In this document: piece after piece, positions 59,488-64,000 of the stretch
Layout: every line of letters starts with the position of its first letter
How positions within the stretch are numbered: the stretch's first letter is position 1
Assembly: GCA_963681505.1 (NCBI GenBank)
Contig: OY811972.1
Coordinates: 16,163,110-16,227,109 of the forward strand
Length of the DNA: 64,000 bases
Source: Eunapius fragilis
Lineage: Eukaryota; Porifera; Demospongiae; Spongillida; Spongillidae
Reading direction: 5' to 3'
Made by a program: the position numbers and the translations under genes
The notes under the pieces: model-generated
Told to the model about the DNA's origin: nothing
The model's input: only the letters and a program-made list of their open reading frames with translations
Databases searched by the model: none

Positions 59488-62400
59488 ATGATGATGGATT
59501 CGCCTCATCAAGATACAGGATTGTTGGGGCCACAAGCAATCCCTGTGACAGCTACGGAAATGAACAGCCTTGATGCAGAGCGTGTCTTGGATTATTTCCT
59601 AAACGCATCGTCAGACGGATTTAATGGCAAAATTTCCAGTGTTCCCCCAGCACTGCCCACGGAAGGTCAAGTATTCGTATTTGATTTGGGACCAGACAAA
59701 TCTTTGTGGGAAAATAACAAGAGGAAGTTCAGGTATATGTAGACACTATAGCAATCGGCATCGCAAAGCTATACGATCGTAATGCAATTTTATATAGATC
59801 GTTTATTCATGTAACTACAATGTATATAGTTCTTTAGGGGAGGAGGGGGTTAGTTGAGCCAATTTTTAGGGCTTGATATTAAGCAGAGGTTAATAATCTG
59901 ATAGGTTAATAGTCTGATATAAAGGGCAACCACTTGGGTACATGTCATAGGAATTTTAGAGACTGGGGAAGTATGTGAGAAAAGGACATTGTTAACAGGT
60001 GTCAAATGGCACAACTAACCCAGCCAAGTGGGTCAGTTGAGCCAGTTACATGGGTCAGATGAGCCATATGCTTTTCTTAAGCTAAAGTTATTTGCATATG
60101 TCAGCATGAGTAGGCCAAGGCCTTCCTGTCTCTTGTAGAATTACCAAGCATCGTCAAATAATTGATCAAAGTAAATTCATACATTAATGTATGACACTTT
60201 TCCAATGAGAACCCAATATTGATTTGCCAGTGATTTAACATGATTCACAAAGTCATTCTCCATTTTATAAATAATTACAGAATGCCTCTGAGATTGCTGC
60301 ATAGTCAAATAAGCATAGCTCACTATTTCTGTTACTCATATTAATAAATTGCCATACGATTCCAAGCATATGGACCCTTTGCAAATGGCTCAACTAACCA
60401 CACTACTAACCTTTCCAGCAAATAGCAAAGTTATAAAATGAAAGCAAAGTAGTTTATTTTAAACATAAATATATATGCATACTTGTACTTTCAAACACCA
60501 AAGACTGAAACAGGAATATTATCATTGTATAGAAATTATGAGGCACAAACCATAAAAAATTTTACTCTGATTGTTAAATTTCTAATTTTTGAATACTACA
60601 TTCTAATGAATTCTAAAACTAAATCCTTATGTAGGACAAAAAGCCAGTCATTACACTTAATGTCAATTTATGATAACATATTTCAATTATGTTTCTTCGT
60701 ACAGCTAAAAAAAGGGGTGGCTCAACTTACCTAGTTGCTCAATTAATCCACTGCTCCCCTACTGACAGTGTAATAACATTAATGATGACGTCTGGTCTGA
60801 GAATTGTTAGAATTATTATTTTGTACTTGCTTTTAATACACACAGATGTGATCAGTATCGATGGGTGTCAAAAGGTGTATATGTGGTTAGCTGTGCTGGG
60901 TATGATATCAAGAAAAGATCAAATGCAGTAGATGATGCAAGCCTTGTTAGTCGTCAAGGGGATTCACGCTTTCGACGGTGGGAATATTGGGGCTATGAAA
61001 GCTACTACATACTTCATTATACCGGAGACCACACAATTTTTACAACCTTTGGACATCGAAATTCAAAAAACACATCCAGACCATTTATTCGATCTGCTCC
61101 ATTTGTTAAGGAAAAGGTACGCATCATTAATATTTATATATAATTATTAACAATAATTAGAATTTTTTATTTTAACAAAATAGAACTACTTACTAATTCA
61201 GACACAATGAGTCAATAAACTGAACACCTAGCCTTGCTTACTTATTGACTCCTTGTGTCTTAATTAGTAAGTAGTTCTATTTTGATGTATAATTAACCTA
61301 TTACGATTTTGAATGTAAATTATATATATTATATTCGAACCCAATGCAGGTAGAAGCTTGTAATCCTTTAAAACCTGTCAGGCAGGTATATGAAGAGATT
61401 GTGAACTCTGACAGAGGAGGACCTAACCATTGTGTAATGACACCTCGCAACTATAAACAGGTATTTAGTTAAACGTTATAATATATGCTTTAAAATTGTT
61501 CATACATAACTATAGGTCAGAAATATCAAAGATGATATAAATCGGGAATTTAGAATGTCTCATGATGCACTTTATAACATTTACGAACTATGCCTACAAC
61601 TGAACATGACAAATCGAAAAGGAGATAGCAAAGATTTTATTACACGCATTTCAATACATCCAAGGACCATTGTACACATAATGGCTCATCCTTTGTTGGA
61701 TTCTTTGGAACATTTACTAAATGTAAGCACTGACCCAGTCGTGCTACACTATGATACAGTTTTCAACATGGGGGATTATTACATGTCTACACTGACCTTC
61801 AGGCACGGCTTATTTATTGGCAATCCCATCATTCCTTGCTCATTTTTCATACACTCAAAACGATATCATATAGATCATCGAGAATTTCTTGATGCTATTA
61901 CAGAAACTACAACTGCTTTGTTAACTAAGAGGATTAATTTAATAACTGACAGAGAATTCAAATTTTCAGGCATTTTTCCTGTTGGTACACATCTGTACTG
62001 CTGGAATCATATACAGAATGACTTGCATTGGCATTTAAAGACAAAAGGCAACTGCACTGCTGCTGAAATAAATTACTTTACTAATGCTTTTAGAGGTCTA
62101 ATGAAAAATGAACTTACGGAAAGTGATTTTGACAGAGCTTGGGCGGAATTGAAAAATTCTGAAGAGTTTACATCTAAACCCAAAATAATCACTTACTTTG
62201 AACAAAATCTCCTACCATCATTTAAGGCACATGCAGCTATTTGGGTATTAAAAACAGCCGGCATATGTAATGCAGAGGATGGAATTACAAACAATCCTTC
62301 AGAGTCAATGAATGCTGTACTGCATCGACTTCAACAGTGGAAGCATGTCCCACTAGATGTTATAGCTGTATCACTTTATCATTTATGTCAGTTTTACCAT

Positions 62401-64000
62401 CGTGAAATAGAGCGCTCTATCCATCAATGTGGCCGCTTTGAAATCAAAACTGAATATGACCACTATAAAAGAGAACCATCATTGATGCCATTTCTTGATT
62501 TCGGACTTGATCCTTCAGGTATTGTTGACAAAGTTAAGCATGATCTTAATCATAATACAGATGAATCTACAGTGAAAAAATTGAAACCTTCAGCATCTAG
62601 AGCTAATTCTCAAGATGGTCAGATGAGTTTAGCACAATCAGCAATCAGCAATCAGAGAGTTAAACTTGTTGATGGAGGAGCATGGATTGTAATGGAAAAT
62701 GACGGGATCACTCCACGTGCTGTGAAGTTGTTTCCTAAAGAGACATGTTCCTGCTCCTCTACTAGAACATGTTTTCATATCACAGCATGCAGATTAATGG
62801 TTGGCTTGCCCCCAAATATTCATGGACAGCCCAATATATCTGAACTACAACGAAAAGAAAGCAGAAAAACTGAAAGACCCTCTGGAAGAAAAAAACCCAG
62901 AAAAAATGATTTTAAGCAGGATGATAAAAGATCAAACACGGATACATGTACATGTAAGTTTGACTTTTTGACAGTGCATGAATATGAAGTTATACTATTT
63001 ATAAGACATTTATATTAATTATTATTTATTTGTCTTTATAGCAAACGTCCAATTGCCACCTGCAAAGCATGTGAAGTACTCTACAGATGATGGAAACATT
63101 TCACCTCAATCCATTTCTGGTGCACCAGTTTCTACAACACTGTACCCTTCTTCGTATCATGACCAGTTTCCACCAGGTCCTGAAGATGTGCTGCAAGGGT
63201 CCCCGACACTTAATGCTTCACCCTCTCCCAGAATGCCACCTGCAGCTATTGATGACATTCCTCATGCATCGTTTTCCAATGAGAACAATGCACCTTCAAA
63301 CGTTGTCATTGAAGGTGATAGTCAATCTACTTATTTGTCAATACTGTGTCAAGGAAAGAGTCTTAATGTCAACTGTAATCGACAATTATATAACAGTGCA
63401 AATGATACTGGTGTTGATAATATATCATGGAAGGGATATTTGACCAAGATCAATATACTGTTCCCGGATATTCTAGCAGCCTCCTATGTCTGTGAAGCTA
63501 CTTACTATAAGGTATGATATACATGCCACTTATATGCTCAATATGCATGTGTACGTGTAATCATGTTTAACTTCAAACACACAGGAGATTGAATATCTCA
63601 GACCAGGATGTATCGTTGTATTACAAACAGCACGTTCTAACCAAGTTGCATTTTTGAGACGCATGTTTGATGACTCAAATGGAGGAAAACCTATCGTTGA
63701 GGTATGAGGCAATTGCTTATGAATTATTTTTCACAAAGCATTCTTTACTCTTTCTGTAATGTATAGGTGATATCTACCTACATGGCCCCTGACAGGTTAG
63801 AACTCAACTACCATGCTGGTATTGCAGTTCGAAGCCATGGAGTAATAGAGGTTACAGTGAAGCATTGTGGTGTCCAATTCATAGAGAGTGAAGAAGATAT
63901 ATTGCTTGCTGGTTTGGTATTTCATGCTTGCTACCAACCTGAGTCAGATCTGTCAAAAGTAAGGTACAAACCTCATGTACTATTGCAAGAGATACAAGCT
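59488..64000 (+). CDS. MULE-like transposase with SWIM zinc finger, spliced, incomplete at right edge
   Basis: Exons 59488-59732, 60846-61116, 61350-61460, 61516-62953, 63042-63511, 63585-63701 and 63767-64000 (runs off). Phases agree throughout (2886 bp, 962 codons so far, no stop). The start is MMMDSPHQDTGLLGPQAIPV. Exon 2 has RCDQYRWVSKG and WGYESYYILHYTGDHTIF, perhaps a FLYWCH/WRKY-GCM1-type DNA-binding region (low confidence). Exon 4 holds the MULE DDE core and a SWIM finger. Exon 5 is Pro/Ser-rich. Exons 6-7 (CIVVLQTARSNQVAFLRRMF; YHAGIAVRSHGVIEVTVKHC) are unrecognised. Intact exons with good GT-AG introns suggest an active intron-bearing element or a domesticated gene. Confidence 0.8.
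59835..60761. mobile_element. MITE in intron 1 of the MULE-like gene
   Basis: Ends TAGGGGAGGAGGGGGTTAGT continuing TGAGCCA (left) and complement TAGGGGAGCAGTGGATTAAT continuing TGAGCAA (right). TA at both borders fits a TA target. The interior repeats the word TTGAGCCA/TGGCTCAA several times. No transposase frame. Confidence 0.75.
61176..61284. mobile_element. 109-bp hairpin MITE
   Basis: CAAAATAGAACTACTTACTA at 61176 pairs with its complement ending 61284, and the stem continues through GACACAATGAGTCAATAA/TTATTGACTCCTTGTGTC. The loop is about 20 bases. It lies in intron 2 of the MULE-like gene. Confidence 0.85.
61516..62953 (+). CDS. Exon 4: MULE DDE core and SWIM finger
   Basis: Acceptor AACTATAG, donor ACAT|GTAAGT (phase 1). 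Catalytic candidates: D in LHYDTVFNMGDYYMSTLTFR (about residue 289), D in LITDREFKF (about 354), the LYCWNHI..DLHWHL block, and E in NNPSESMNAVLHRLQ (about 472). Next, SWIM: CSCSSTRTCFHITAC (about 620-634) gives CxC...CxH, a finger commonly found after MULE transposases. A basic tail (KKPRKNDFKQ) follows. Confidence 0.85.

Overview
The window is animal nuclear DNA. It holds spliced genes with GT-AG introns, single-copy eukaryotic housekeeping families (a condensin II subunit and a TCP-1 chaperonin subunit), a metazoan-style ankyrin/Roc-COR/Death-domain gene, and a dense mix of DNA transposons and Ty3/gypsy elements. The gene set fits a non-bilaterian or marine invertebrate; a sponge is my guess, and that guess is inference only. 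Most bases are intronic or repetitive: minisatellites, foldback sequences, MITE-like elements and long poly-G/poly-C runs. Exon borders below were set by hand from splice sites, reading phase and remembered family similarity.

1-38.3 kb, plus strand: a ROCO-type locus. Nearly every ankyrin repeat is its own 99-bp, phase-0 exon (679, 914 decayed, 3070, 3636, 4190, 8905, 17557). These are followed by an exon ending in a P-loop (20192), a 36-bp exon (20669), a large Roc-COR exon (25973-27557), a basic linker exon (37254) and a Death-domain exon (37973-38286). The seven exons from 8905 to the stop join without a break into 884 codons. The introns carry many insertions: a nearly full-length Tc1/mariner-type transposon with DD82E spacing (4442-6958), a collapsed Tc1-like copy (7748-8659), a 3.2-kb inverted-repeat element, a 1.8-kb foldback element (15729-17507), a dead piggyBac-like transposase, a hairpin array, a solo LTR, a MITE and a 5'-truncated gypsy element.

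38.5-49 kb, plus strand: a spliced NCAPG2-like condensin II gene with about fifteen recognisable exons. It has several stop codons and one-base frameshifts, and a young full-length gypsy element (42525-47669, LTRs differing at one of 135 positions, TSD ATTA) sits in one of its introns. Downstream are minisatellites, an inverted copy of part of one exon, a truncated copy of the Death-domain exon and an unrecognised minus-strand ORF present twice.

51.6-56.7 kb, minus strand: a CCT5-like (TCP-1 epsilon) gene with its first six exons and its last exon. The exons for the middle-to-late part are not visible, so it looks rearranged or decayed. Its start region (56693-57137) is repeated as an apparently perfect 445-bp inverted copy (58604-59048) across a 1.47-kb spacer that carries a hAT-like element.

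59.5-64 kb, plus strand: an uninterrupted seven-exon gene, running off the window, for a MULE-like DDE transposase with a SWIM zinc finger. It is either an intron-bearing autonomous element or a domesticated transposase.

Lesions are uneven. The ROCO exons, the MULE exons and gypsy-2 pol are clean over thousands of bases, while NCAPG2 and CCT5 are repeatedly broken. This argues that the two housekeeping genes here are decaying duplicates rather than victims of uniform sequencing error.
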